A DNA stretch of 64,000 bases from Qipengyuania pacifica. Lineage in GTDB: Bacteria; Pseudomonadota; Alphaproteobacteria; Sphingomonadales; Sphingomonadaceae. Below, in pieces: positions 37,243 through 46,846 of this stretch. How positions within the stretch are numbered: position 1 is the first letter of the stretch; each line of letters starts with the position of its first letter. The DNA is taken from assembly GCF_019857205.1 (NCBI RefSeq), contig NZ_JAHWXO010000007.1, positions 149,946 to 213,945 on the forward strand. The letters run 5' to 3'. The notes under the pieces are model-generated. The model did not search any database. It was not told the origin of the DNA and saw only the letters and a list, made by a program, of their open reading frames with translations. Both the position numbers and the translations under genes were made by a program.

Positions 37243-37760
37243 CTAGCACGCCGCCAGCGGTTTGTTCGTCCGGCAGAGGGCCGGTGCAATGAAAGTTCGC
37301 GTCCCGCATGCTCCATTCGGTTGTCCGCTATAGAACATGACCGAGGTTCGTCCCCTGGCGCAATCGCCACGAGCGGGGCATCCGGGCGCGTCGAATGTGT
37401 TTTGGTTTGAGATCGGCCTAGTCCCAACACGGGCGTGATGCCGCCCCGCCCGTGGCGACCGAATATTGCTATGACTTGCGCAAGCCGCGTCCGGTCACTC
37501 AAGCGCGAAGGCGTCATGTCTTCCAGGCCGCTGCTGGAGGATGTGATTTCAAGTCTCCTGGCGATGTCCGTCTGGTTCAGGGCAGGAGCTCTGATGAGCT
37601 GCGCCAACACACGCCACTGCGTACGATTGAGGCTCAGCGGCTGTGCTCGGTCATCGAATGCCTTGCGCGCGGCGCGGCTGATCTGGTCCATCATGAAGAT
37701 CGCTCGATCATCGTGGGTGATGACATTGTCGAGTGCGAGAGTGCCCTCATCTTCTGGCAT
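37215..37760 (-). pseudogene. Truncated MarR-family regulator
   Basis: Residues 1-72 are a normal MarR start: a dimer helix, then the first HTH helices in LSLNRTQWRVLAQLIRAP and NQTDIARRLEI. From about residue 73 (base about 37545 downward) the frame, though open for 181 aa, is Arg/Ser-rich and no longer looks like MarR; the recognition helix and wing are missing. The other minus-strand frames I checked in this stretch do not restore it. It is divergent from the EmrA/EmrB/NodT operon, the usual place for its repressor. Probably a deletion or replacement of the 3' end, at the border of the AT-richer patch; DNA binding is likely lost. Confidence 0.65.
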
Positions 37761-37868
37761 GAGACATTCCTATCGATCGGAGAAAAATAGTAAAGGACTT
37801 TCGCATTTTGTTTTGGCCGCTATATCGCTCGCGCAGCGGCTCAAACGATGGCGAGGAGCGAAATAATC

Positions 37869-38996
37869 ATGGCGGACGAGACAGCAGGGGCTAGCGATGA
37901 AGGCGCACGTCCGACGGGGTTGTCCAGTCCGCGGGTCCGGCTGGGTCTGCTGATCGCCGGCATTCTGGTCCTGCTCGCCGGGAGCTACTGGTATTACAAT
38001 CATCAGACGTACGGCAGATTCCAGCAGTCCACCGACAACGCTTATATTGCCGCCGACAGCGTCATCATCTCCCCCAAAATTGCGGGCTACGTCGAGCGCG
38101 TATTAGTGACGGAGAATCAAACGGTCGCGTCGGGCGATGCACTTGTCCAGCTGGACGTGCGAGATTATCGTGCCCAAACGAACCAGGTCGAAGCCCAGAT
38201 CGCCGCGTCGCTCGCCGGAGCAGATACGGTACGCGCCCAGCAACAAGAGCAGGACGCGGCAATTGCCCAGGCCCGTGCACAGCTCGCAGCAGCATCTGCA
38301 CAGGCTGGTCTCGCTGCTGAGCAGGTTGTCCGGTACCGCCCCCTTGCCGCTTCGGGAGCGGAGCCGCGCGAGAGGCTCGATCAGCTGGAGGCCCAGGCCA
38401 GAGAAGCGCAGGCTCAAGTCGCGGCAGCGCGCGCCGCGCTCACGGCGGCACAGCGCCGACAGAACACGCTTAGCGAGCAGATAGACCAGGCCAATTCGCA
38501 AGCCAACGCCGCTCGTGCGCAACTCGAGGCCGCCCGTCTGAACCTGTCATCGACCACGCTCCAGGCCAGTATTTCCGGGCGGGTGGGTGACCTCACGGTC
38601 CGACCTGGACAATTTGTCCAGCCTGGCCAACGCCTTATGAGCCTCGTACCGACCGACCGCCTCTACGTGACAGCAAATTTCAAGGAAACGCAGCTCGGAC
38701 TTGTCCGCCCGGGGCAACCCGTCACCTTGGAAATCGACGCGCTGCCGGACCTCGAGCTATTAGGAAGAGTGGAAAGCATCGCCCCCGGGACCGGGGCAGA
38801 ATTCTCAATCCTTCCGCCACAGAACGCGACGGGTAATTTCACCAAGATCGTTCAGCGCGTCCCGGTGCGCATATCCATTCAGGCTTCGCCCGAGATCCTG
38901 CGTCTGCTGGTGCCGGGCATGTCTGTTGTCGCGAGTGTCGATACGCGCGCCGCTAGAGACCAACTCGATTCGATCCGCAACGCGGCCGGAGACTGA
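37869..38996 (+). CDS. HlyD/EmrA-family membrane fusion protein
   Basis: 375 aa periplasmic adaptor of a tripartite efflux pump. N-terminal membrane anchor at about 26-46, lipoyl-like half (STDNAYIAADSVIISPKIAGYV), a long Ala/Gln-rich coiled-coil hairpin (about 100-225), then the second lipoyl half and beta-barrel (LTVRPGQFVQPGQRLMSLVP). ATG 37869 has GAGGAG in front; an ATG 21 bases earlier is less likely. First gene of an operon with EmrB-like and NodT-like genes, divergent from the damaged MarR gene. Confidence 0.93.
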   Translation: MADETAGASDEGARPTGLSSPRVRLGLLIAGILVLLAGSYWYYNHQTYGRFQQSTDNAYIAADSVIISPKIAGYVERVLVTENQTVASGDALVQLDVRDYRAQTNQVEAQIAASLAGADTVRAQQQEQDAAIAQARAQLAAASAQAGLAAEQVVRYRPLAASGAEPRERLDQLEAQAREAQAQVAAARAALTAAQRRQNTLSEQIDQANSQANAARAQLEAARLNLSSTTLQASISGRVGDLTVRPGQFVQPGQRLMSLVPTDRLYVTANFKETQLGLVRPGQPVTLEIDALPDLELLGRVESIAPGTGAEFSILPPQNATGNFTKIVQRVPVRISIQASPEILRLLVPGMSVVASVDTRAARDQLDSIRNAAGD

Positions 38997-39000
38997 CCGA

Positions 39001-40553
39001 TGGCAGGCGCCGCTGCAGCGGTTTCGCCGCCGGTCGAAAAGGCCGATGCTACGGCCTGGATCGCCGTAGCCGCCGGTGCGCTGGGGGCGATGCTGGCAAC
39101 GCTTGACATCTCGATCGTCAATTCGGCGCTGCCGACGATCCAGGGGGAAATCGGCGCGACCGGAACCGAAGGCACCTGGATCGCGACAGCCTTCCTTGTT
39201 GCCGAGATCATCATCATCCCTCTGAGCGCGTGGCTGGAAAGACTGCTCGGCCTTCGCACGCTGCTCATCGTCGCGGTTTCTGCCTTCACGGCCTTTTCGG
39301 TGTTGTGCGGCATTGCCACCGATCTGACGACGATGATCATCGGTCGCACCGGTCAAGGGTTCATGGGCGGCGCGCTTATTCCAACCGCCATGACCATCGT
39401 CGCAAAGCGACTGCCTCCATCGCAACAGCCGATTGGCATGGCGCTCTTCGGAATGACCGTGGTTCTTGGGCCGGTAATGGGCCCGTTGGTGGGGGGCTGG
39501 CTTACCGAGAACCTGAGCTGGCACTACGCCTTCTTCGTCAACGTGCCCGTCTGCGCGTTGCTCCTTGCTTTACTATTCATCGGGTTACCCCATGAAAAGC
39601 CCGACTGGGTTTACCTGCGCGAGGCTGATTGGGCGGGAATAGCTGGTATGATCCTTGGGTTGGGTGGGCTGACCATCGTTCTGGAAGAAGGCCACCGTGA
39701 GGAGTGGTTCGATTCCACGCTGATCGTCCAGCTCACACTGATGACGGTCGTGGGTTTTGCACTTCTGACCTACGGACAGCTTTACGCGCGCAAACCCGTG
39801 CTCAAATTGCGCCTGATGCTCAGCAGGCAGTTTGCCAGCGTCGTGGTGATGGCACTGGCGCTTGGCATGGTCATGTATGGCTCGACCTACGTGATCCCGC
39901 AATTTCTCGCGATAATTTCCGATTATAATGCCTTGCAGACCGGACTTGTGATCTTCTGGATGGGCGTTCCGGCTTTCCTGTTGATGCCCGTTCTCCCGTT
40001 CATGATCCGCAGGATTCACATCCGCATTGCGGTCGGCGCGGGCATGTTCATCATGGCGCTAAGCTGTTTCGTCAGCATAAATCTGACAGCGGAATCGGGA
40101 GGTGGAGTGTTCACCGAAAGCCAGTTCCTGCGCGGCATCGGCATGATCCTCACGATGATGTTCCTCAACCAGGCGACGGTAGCTTCGGTTGCCAAGGAGG
40201 ATGCCGGCGATGCTTCGGGCATCTTCAACGCGGCGCGAAACCTAGGGGGCTCTTTCGCGCTCGCCGGGCTTGCTTCGTTCCAGGACCAGCGCCTGTGGCA
40301 TCATAGTCGGCGGATGGAAGAAACTCTCAACGCCAACAGTCCCCGGCTACAGGAATACCTGGACACCATGACGGCGTCGTTGGGCAATCCACAGGCCGCG
40401 CTGGAGATGCTTTCCGGCATCATTCAGCGCGATGCGTTCGTGATGACCTACAACGATGTCTTTTTCGCCATGGGCGCGATTACCCTGGTCACGGTGCCGC
40501 TGGTACTGTTCCTCAAGCCTCTCCCGAAGAACTTATCCCTTTCGATGCACTGA
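39001..40553 (+). CDS. EmrB-type MFS efflux transporter (DHA2, 14 helices)
   Basis: 517 aa inner-membrane drug:proton antiporter. The N-terminal helix carries ATLDISIVNSALPTIQGE, the family's motif D1, followed by the motif C-like GPVMGPLVGGWL in helix 5. About fourteen hydrophobic helices. It lies 4 bases after the adaptor gene and 7 bases before the NodT-like channel gene. Substrates probably hydrophobic toxic compounds by family analogy. Confidence 0.94.
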
Positions 40554-40560
40554 GAACTCT

Positions 40561-42078
40561 ATGCGCAAGACCCTAACCCTCCTCGCTCCCATGGCGCTCC
40601 TCGCGGGTTGCATGTCCGGTCCCGACTATGCCGGCCCCCCGCAACTTGCGACCGACGCAGGCAATGCGTTCGTACGGGCCGGCCCCGAAATCGATCCGTT
40701 GGCGCCGATTGCCGGCGACTGGTGGACGCTGCTCGGCGATCCGGTTCTCAATGAACTTGAGGCGCGTGCGCTGGCCGGCAATCCGGGCGTGGCCGCAGCG
40801 CGCGCTCGCATCGAACAGGCAAGGGCTTCTGTCCGCCAGGAGCGCGCCAACCGGCTACCCGCCGTGGCTGCGCAGGCGACTGCGGTCCAGGCGAATATCC
40901 CAGGGCTAGATATCGGCAGCGGCCCGCCCCCGGGATCGCCCGGCGCTCCTGCAGACACCGAAGAGCAGGACAGCCTCAGCGTCTACAACCTCGGGCTCAA
41001 CGCAAACTGGGAGATCGATTTCGCTGGGGGGCAGGCACGGCGTGTCGAGGCCATTAACGCTCAGGCTGCGGCCTCGGTGGCGAACGCCGAGGATGCGAAA
41101 GTCCAGCTCGCCGCCGAAATCGCGCGGGCGTATGTGAGCCTGCGAGAAGCGCAAGGGCGGCTCGAGCTTGTCCAGCGAGAGCGCGACTTGCAGCAGCAAA
41201 TTCTCGAATTGACCTATCAGCGCTATACACAGGGCGCTCTCGCGCTGTTCCCGGTCGGTAACGCGAACGCCGAGCTCGAACTGCTCAAGTCGCAGATCGC
41301 GGAAGCTCAAGCGGACATCGATGTATTCAAAGACACGCTCGCGGTGCTGACGGGCGAAGCGCCCGGCGCACTCGACGGGCTCCTGGCGGCTCAGGCCGAA
41401 ATTCCGCTTCCCCCCGAACGGGTCGCGGTGGGCGATCCCGCAGCGCTAATAGCGCGGCGGCCGGATGTTCGAGCCGCCGAACGCATGCTGGCCGCGGCGA
41501 ATGCGCGGATTGGCGTGGCAGAGGCTGCTCGCTTCCCCAAGATTTCCTTCATGGGGATTCTCGGTTTGGGCGGATCGGAGCCCGACGACATCCTGGACCC
41601 GGGCAACTTATCGGCAATCGCTTTGCCGCGGCTACAGTGGAACCTGCTTGATTTCGGCCGCACGGCAGCATCGATCGATCAGGCCGAGAGTGCGCGCGAC
41701 GAGGCCGAAGCGCGTTATGTTGAAGTGGTCCTTGGCGCACTGCGCGACGCCGAACAATCGCTTGCCCGGTTCGGGCAACAAAGAGCCAACGTAGCCGCGC
41801 TGGCGCAGATCAGTCGACAGGCCGACACGGCTGCGGAGCTTAACGAGCAACGCCGCGCCGCGGGGGTAATCTCGCAAGGCGAACTCAACACTTCGATCCG
41901 CAAGCGCGAACAGGCCAGAGCAAATCTCGATCGGGCGATCGCCGCCATGACAAATGGCTGGATCGCGATCCAGAAGTCGCTTGGGTTGGGATGGGTCGAA
42001 TTGTCTCGCGACAATCGCACGTCGGTTGAGCCTGCTCCGGTCGATCGAAAATCAGTTATGAAACCTGAACAGAGTTAG
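40561..42078 (+). CDS. NodT/OprM-family outer-membrane efflux lipoprotein
   Basis: 505 aa. Signal peptide with lipobox LAGC (ATG 40561, M-R-K-T-L start), then two TolC-type repeats (GDWWTLLGDPVLNELEARAL; IALPRLQWNLLDFGRTAASI). It forms the outer-membrane channel for the EmrA/EmrB-like pump. Last gene of the operon. Confidence 0.94.
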   Translation: MRKTLTLLAPMALLAGCMSGPDYAGPPQLATDAGNAFVRAGPEIDPLAPIAGDWWTLLGDPVLNELEARALAGNPGVAAARARIEQARASVRQERANRLPAVAAQATAVQANIPGLDIGSGPPPGSPGAPADTEEQDSLSVYNLGLNANWEIDFAGGQARRVEAINAQAAASVANAEDAKVQLAAEIARAYVSLREAQGRLELVQRERDLQQQILELTYQRYTQGALALFPVGNANAELELLKSQIAEAQADIDVFKDTLAVLTGEAPGALDGLLAAQAEIPLPPERVAVGDPAALIARRPDVRAAERMLAAANARIGVAEAARFPKISFMGILGLGGSEPDDILDPGNLSAIALPRLQWNLLDFGRTAASIDQAESARDEAEARYVEVVLGALRDAEQSLARFGQQRANVAALAQISRQADTAAELNEQRRAAGVISQGELNTSIRKREQARANLDRAIAAMTNGWIAIQKSLGLGWVELSRDNRTSVEPAPVDRKSVMKPEQS

Positions 42079-42518
42079 GATAAGTTTTCTCAGAAGTCTG
42101 CCCCGCAGCCCCTTCCAACTTTTCCTAACGCGTCAGCACCTCGTGCACTTTGACCCAATCTTGGATCATAGGGGTCAGCATGTTTCCGCCTTTCGCAGAG
42201 TGCGTTTGCCAGTATCACCATCGGATATCCCGATTGCACTATTCGGTGACTCTTCATTGTCGTATCTATGTAAGGCCTTAAGCTTTCCGCGAGCATCTCG
42301 TAGCGACATCAACGAGCGATCGTAAAAGCATTTCGAGTGCAGCTCGCATTTGGCCGGTTCGATGACCGCCTTGTCGGTAGGCTTACGAGGCGGTCATCGA
42401 GCATTACGCCGCTCTGGAAAAGCTATAAAGTCATGGGTCGAAATACGAACTAGCTGGCACTGTCCGTTCGGGTCGTTGGGAGGACCACCAATCTCCCCGC
42501 CAACACGATCTGGACCTG
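42079..42518. other. Intergenic region between convergent genes
   Basis: 440 bases. Apart from the hairpin at 42359-42400, nothing is recognised. A minus-strand 68-codon frame at 42090-42296 and a short frame ending MIQDWVKVHEVLTR nearby look like possible decayed coding DNA but match no family I know. Confidence 0.35.
42359..42400. terminator. 13-bp inverted repeat, candidate bidirectional terminator
   Basis: TCGATGACCGCCT (42359-42371) pairs perfectly with AGGCGGTCATCGA (42388-42400), with a 16-base loop. It sits between the NodT-like gene and the convergent TonB receptor. No T-run. Confidence 0.5.
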
Positions 42519-45455
42519 TTAGAAACTGAACCCCAAAGCAACACCATATCTACGAGGATCCAAAGTGTAGATATTGGTAAAATTCCCCGAGGATGCGTCG
42601 GTCAAGTACAAGCCTGTCACCGAGCTGCTGTCGAAAATGTTCTGAACAAATCCGCGCACGAACCAACGCTCATCCGCACTGTTCAACTGCACGATCGCGT
42701 TGGCTTGCACGAATGGCTCGATCCGGTTGACCCTGCCGTTAAAGATATTGCCGTATTGCTCACCAGTCAGCGCTACGTCCACGCGAGGAACCAGAGTCAT
42801 GCCATTGTCGAAAGTGGCGGTGTACTGCACACCCATCGAAACCTTCATTTCGGGGGCCTGCGGCAACTTGTTCCCTTTTAAGTTGACCTCTACGCCAGGG
42901 CTTAATACCGCAAGGCCGCTGCCCGCCGGAACGGCTCCGGCCAAGACATCGCAAATGCTGAATGCGCCGCTTGACGCAAGATTGCCGTCGTTAGGAAATT
43001 CTTCGGGACCACGAAGACCCAGAGCTGCGTTCACTCCGGCGACGAATGCGTCGGCCACGCCGGGGGCTGGCCCGGTTACGGCACAATTAGCACCGTTGCT
43101 GATATCCTTGATGATGACGGCATCAGGATCGCCGCCACCCGGGTCGCGCGGATTGGAGAAGAACTGGTCGCCGGCAACTTCCGCGTTGAGATAACTGAAC
43201 GTCAAGTTGACAAGCCAATCGGGATCGGGCCGGATAACGGACTCTAGTTCCACACCCCAGATATCGGCATCGATAGTATCATTAACTGAGGTACGGGCGA
43301 CGATGCGGCTAAGCTGCAACCCGCTATACTTATAGTAGAATGCAGTAGCGTTTAATTGCAGTGCGCCATTCGCAAAGGTATTTTTCGATCCGATTTCAAA
43401 TGCGTCGATGGTTTCTGATCCGAAGCTTTCAGCCACATCGAAAACGGGCGAAAGGGGCGGGTTGATACCCCCGGATTTATAGCCCCTGGCATAAGATGCG
43501 TAAATCGAATTGTCAGGCGTAACTTCGTAGTCGAGCACCGCACGCCCGGTTATTTCATCGAAACCTACTTCTCTAAATTGCGTCAGCTGCTCACCTGGCG
43601 TACCAGGATCGGCATCAAAAAGACCAGAGGGACCGGTTAAGGGAGTGATCGGGCTGTCGAACGGCTCCCCGTCATTCGCGTAAGGATTGAGGAAGCTAAT
43701 CAAGGTCGTGCGCGCAGTCACGTCTTTCTTGTCGTCGTTATACCGCAAACCTCCGGTGAAGGTCAGACGCTCGGTCAGGTCGACGTAGATCTCCCCGAAC
43801 ACACCGAAGCTCTCAAGATTAGCCTCGAGAGAATTGTTGCGGTACATGGATGTTGCGAAGTAGGATGGCGGTGCACCGCCTGCCAAAGTACCAAACGATC
43901 CCAGAATGGCACTGGCGTAGTCAAGCGCGAATGAGTTTACATAGTAACTGTTGTCGGTAGTCTTGGACTTTGCATAGATCCCTCCGAGCAGGAAATTGAA
44001 TGCTCCGTCGAAATCACTGGAAAGGAGGATTTCGCCGCTCCAGGATTCGCGTTGCTCTGAAGACCTGTCGAAGGATAGCGGCGTTTCGCCGCACAATACA
44101 TTACCTTCGAACGCGCCCCTGTTCCCATCATCGTTATCGGAGGTGCACAATACGCCCCCTGGGCCATTGGGGATGAGAGCCTCCACAATCGGGGTAAAAT
44201 ACGCCGACGAACCTGGCACGAACGCCGGTGCAGGTGCGGGGAGGCCGGTAGGCAAACCGTTGGCCGCGAAGCCGGACAACACGTTCAAGGCCGTAGCAAA
44301 GGCGGTACGATCCTGAATGCCCAGAAAGTAGTCCTGCCGGGAATCGACTTCGGTGTCCTGATAAAGACCGGTTGCAGTCAGTGTCATAGCTCCGATGCGC
44401 TGCTCGAGACGGGCCTGTAGCTGCACTTCATCGGCAAAATAGAATGGAGTATACGCCGTGTTTACCGTGCGCACATCGTCGGGCTTATCGAATCCTGCAA
44501 ATGCATCGGGGCCGTACAGGCTTCCCAATCCCAGTACTGAGGGAATTCCCTGAATAGCGAAGAACTCTTGCGAACTGAGCGTTGCGCCGACTGTGGAATT
44601 GGCATTGGTGATGTCAAAGTCGCGGCGATTGTTCAGACAACCCAGCACGCCGAGCGGGTCACGCTGGCAGGCCTGCTTTTGATTACGTAAACGGGTGTCA
44701 TCTTCCCTGAAATAATATGCCATGAAGTCGAGAGTGGTATCGGCACCGGGTTCAAAACGAAGAGAACCACGAACAGCGTACATGTCTCGGTCGTCGACAT
44801 CCGAATTGTCGAAAAGGTTTGTGGTGTAACCGTCGCGATTCAGAAAGAATCCGGCTACCCGAACGCCGATAGAATCGCCGATCGGGACATTGACCACCCC
44901 CTCGGCCTTGATGCTGTTGTAATTCCCATACTCGAACTCTCCGGCCGCGCCGAAAGAACCGAGGTCAGGCTTGGCTGTCACAAGGTTGACAACACCCGAG
45001 GTAGCGTTGCGGCCGAAGAGGGTGCCCTGCGGCCCCCGTAGGACCTCAATTCGCTCAAGGTCAAAATATTCTGTTTCGAACAGCCGGGTACCAAAAAGAG
45101 GGGAACCATTGATATGGATAGCCGTCGCTGCGTCACACGTCACACCAACACAAAGATCGCCGATACCACGGATGGTGAAGGACGACCCGGTGAAGTTGCC
45201 CTTCGAAAATGAGACGTTCGGGAGCGTCAATTGAAGGTCAGCAGCGTTTTCGATCTGCTGGCTTTCGAGAGCCGTAGCATCGAAGGCACTGACCGCGATC
45301 GGCACCTCTTGCAGACTTTGAGATTGGCGTTGGGCCGTCACGATGATTACGGATCCTTGGGGTTCCGCCTCATCAGTTGTGGAATCCTGCGCTAAAGCCA
45401 TCTGCGGCCAAGCCAAGATGGCCGAAGTGGCGAGCACCATCGCTCTCAGTGTCAT
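42519..45455 (-). CDS. TonB-dependent outer-membrane receptor
   Basis: 978 aa. Signal peptide ending ALAQDS near residue 23, TonB box/plug start IIVTAQRQSQSLQEVPIAV, plug motif RIEVLRGPQGTLFGRNATSG, a long barrel, and a C-terminal Phe (GVALGFSF). ATG 45455 is preceded by GAAGGGA. It stands at the end of the catabolic region and may import the substrate; this is inferred from position only. Confidence 0.93.
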   Translation of the reverse strand: MTLRAMVLATSAILAWPQMALAQDSTTDEAEPQGSVIIVTAQRQSQSLQEVPIAVSAFDATALESQQIENAADLQLTLPNVSFSKGNFTGSSFTIRGIGDLCVGVTCDAATAIHINGSPLFGTRLFETEYFDLERIEVLRGPQGTLFGRNATSGVVNLVTAKPDLGSFGAAGEFEYGNYNSIKAEGVVNVPIGDSIGVRVAGFFLNRDGYTTNLFDNSDVDDRDMYAVRGSLRFEPGADTTLDFMAYYFREDDTRLRNQKQACQRDPLGVLGCLNNRRDFDITNANSTVGATLSSQEFFAIQGIPSVLGLGSLYGPDAFAGFDKPDDVRTVNTAYTPFYFADEVQLQARLEQRIGAMTLTATGLYQDTEVDSRQDYFLGIQDRTAFATALNVLSGFAANGLPTGLPAPAPAFVPGSSAYFTPIVEALIPNGPGGVLCTSDNDDGNRGAFEGNVLCGETPLSFDRSSEQRESWSGEILLSSDFDGAFNFLLGGIYAKSKTTDNSYYVNSFALDYASAILGSFGTLAGGAPPSYFATSMYRNNSLEANLESFGVFGEIYVDLTERLTFTGGLRYNDDKKDVTARTTLISFLNPYANDGEPFDSPITPLTGPSGLFDADPGTPGEQLTQFREVGFDEITGRAVLDYEVTPDNSIYASYARGYKSGGINPPLSPVFDVAESFGSETIDAFEIGSKNTFANGALQLNATAFYYKYSGLQLSRIVARTSVNDTIDADIWGVELESVIRPDPDWLVNLTFSYLNAEVAGDQFFSNPRDPGGGDPDAVIIKDISNGANCAVTGPAPGVADAFVAGVNAALGLRGPEEFPNDGNLASSGAFSICDVLAGAVPAGSGLAVLSPGVEVNLKGNKLPQAPEMKVSMGVQYTATFDNGMTLVPRVDVALTGEQYGNIFNGRVNRIEPFVQANAIVQLNSADERWFVRGFVQNIFDSSSVTGLYLTDASSGNFTNIYTLDPRRYGVALGFSF

Positions 45456-45874
45456 ATAGCATCCCTTCCCATCTCTTCAGTGCGACGATAATTGGCTCCG
45501 CCGCTTACTGCAAAATGGGGCGACCTCGAGGGTCGCCCCTTAGTCTGTGGAGAGGAGAGGGAAAGAATTAGCCCAATCCCCGTCCATGGGCATATACGTC
45601 CGCGTGATATTAGTAAAGCGCCTTATCTTTTGACCCCATGGGCCACGATCCAGATCGCACGCGGAGTGAACGTTTGCTAAAGATCAGCAATGGTTGGCGC
45701 GCTAAGCGAGTTGCTCCCGATAAAGCTTTTGCCCCAGCTGGCATCGAGACCAACGAAGCGTTCGTCGTGCCGACGGCGACAATGGTTCGGATATAGTACA
45801 AGATGAATATGAACGCCCTTTGCCCCCATCTCGCTGGCCTCTGACCAGGAACCAGCCTCTTAGTATGGGGGATC
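45456..45874. other. Intergenic region downstream of the BVMO operon
   Basis: 419 bases containing the minus-strand terminator at 45517-45539 and the TonB receptor promoter. A plus-strand frame of 52 codons at 45638-45796 has plausible composition but no ribosome site or known relatives; it could be a gene remnant. Confidence 0.4.
45517..45539 (-). terminator. Rho-independent-like terminator
   Basis: GGGGCGACC, five bases, GGTCGCCCC: a perfect 9-bp GC-rich stem followed on the minus strand by ATTTTG. It lies downstream of the hydrolase gene, the last gene of the minus-strand catabolic operon. Confidence 0.6.
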
Positions 45875-46846
45875 TCAGAGGCTCCAAAAGGCCAGTACCG
45901 CCCGAAGCGCAGCGACGAACGCGAGCGGCTGATCCAGCATGAGATGATGGCGTGCATCGGGCACTGCAACAATTGGTATCTTTCCCCCTCCCAGTTCCCG
46001 GATATAGCGGGCGGAATCGCGATCAAAGAGCTGACTTTTCTCGCCGTACACAATCGCTTTGCGCCCGGGCGCATCGACCAGCCTCTGGCCTACTGTCAGC
46101 CATTCGTCGGGCTTGTTGCTGCGCCGGAACACTTCGGGAGAAAACTTCCATGTCCACTCCTCGCCATCGCGGCGGAGAGAGTGATAGGCCATGTAATCCA
46201 TCAGGAACGGCTCACCAACTGCCTGCGGCGGCGACAGGATATACCTCTCGCGCGCCGCTTCGTAGGTGGGGTAGCGTCGCACCGGTTTGTCAGGATTACC
46301 CGACCCGGGGCTCGATCTGCCCATGGTCCAGTATTTCTCCAGCTTTTCGGGCCGCATCACCATGAGATCGCAGACAATAACGCCGGCGAAGGCATCCGGC
46401 GATTGGGAAACGGCGGTCAGCGCTGCACCCGAGCCGAAGCTATGGGCGATGATCGTCGGTCTGCTTCCATCCGCAAACAAATCGAGCGCTTCGCTGATCT
46501 CGACAAATTCCTTTCCCCGCGCAGCTATATCGGCCACGCCGCGCATCTCGCTATCGCCCATACCGGCCAGATCGAACGCCACCACGTCGTAGTCTTCGGC
46601 AAGGTACGGTGCGATGAAGGCAAAGCAGCGGGCATGGGCGAGAAAACCGTGAGTCATGAGCAATTTGGGCCGGTCACGCCTGCCCCAGCGAAGATAATGC
46701 ACCCGCGCGCCACCAACCTCTACGAAGCCTTCCTCACGGGGCACGCTCAGCGCCCAGGCGAACCATTCGGGTATATCCGCCCCGTCGCCGGCCCATACGG
46801 GATCAATATCTGTTGACCCGTCGTGGATTGGTTTCATTTCATTCAT
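45875..46846 (-). CDS. Alpha/beta-hydrolase (lactone/ester hydrolase candidate)
   Basis: 323 aa. Oxyanion-hole region THGFLAHA, nucleophile elbow AHSFGSGAAL with the catalytic Ser, and catalytic His in VPDARHHLML. The longest frame starts within the upstream gene; I place the start at ATG 46846, which overlaps the BVMO stop (ATGA). Next to a Baeyer-Villiger monooxygenase, hydrolysis of the lactone or ester product is the natural job (inference). No signal peptide. Confidence 0.88.
   Translation of the reverse strand: MNEMKPIHDGSTDIDPVWAGDGADIPEWFAWALSVPREEGFVEVGGARVHYLRWGRRDRPKLLMTHGFLAHARCFAFIAPYLAEDYDVVAFDLAGMGDSEMRGVADIAARGKEFVEISEALDLFADGSRPTIIAHSFGSGAALTAVSQSPDAFAGVIVCDLMVMRPEKLEKYWTMGRSSPGSGNPDKPVRRYPTYEAARERYILSPPQAVGEPFLMDYMAYHSLRRDGEEWTWKFSPEVFRRSNKPDEWLTVGQRLVDAPGRKAIVYGEKSQLFDRDSARYIRELGGGKIPIVAVPDARHHLMLDQPLAFVAALRAVLAFWSL

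Noticed and set aside
45638..45796. 52-codon plus-strand frame in the gap before the hydrolase
   Set aside because: Composition is plausible but there is no ribosome site and no recognised product; mentioned only in the gap entry.
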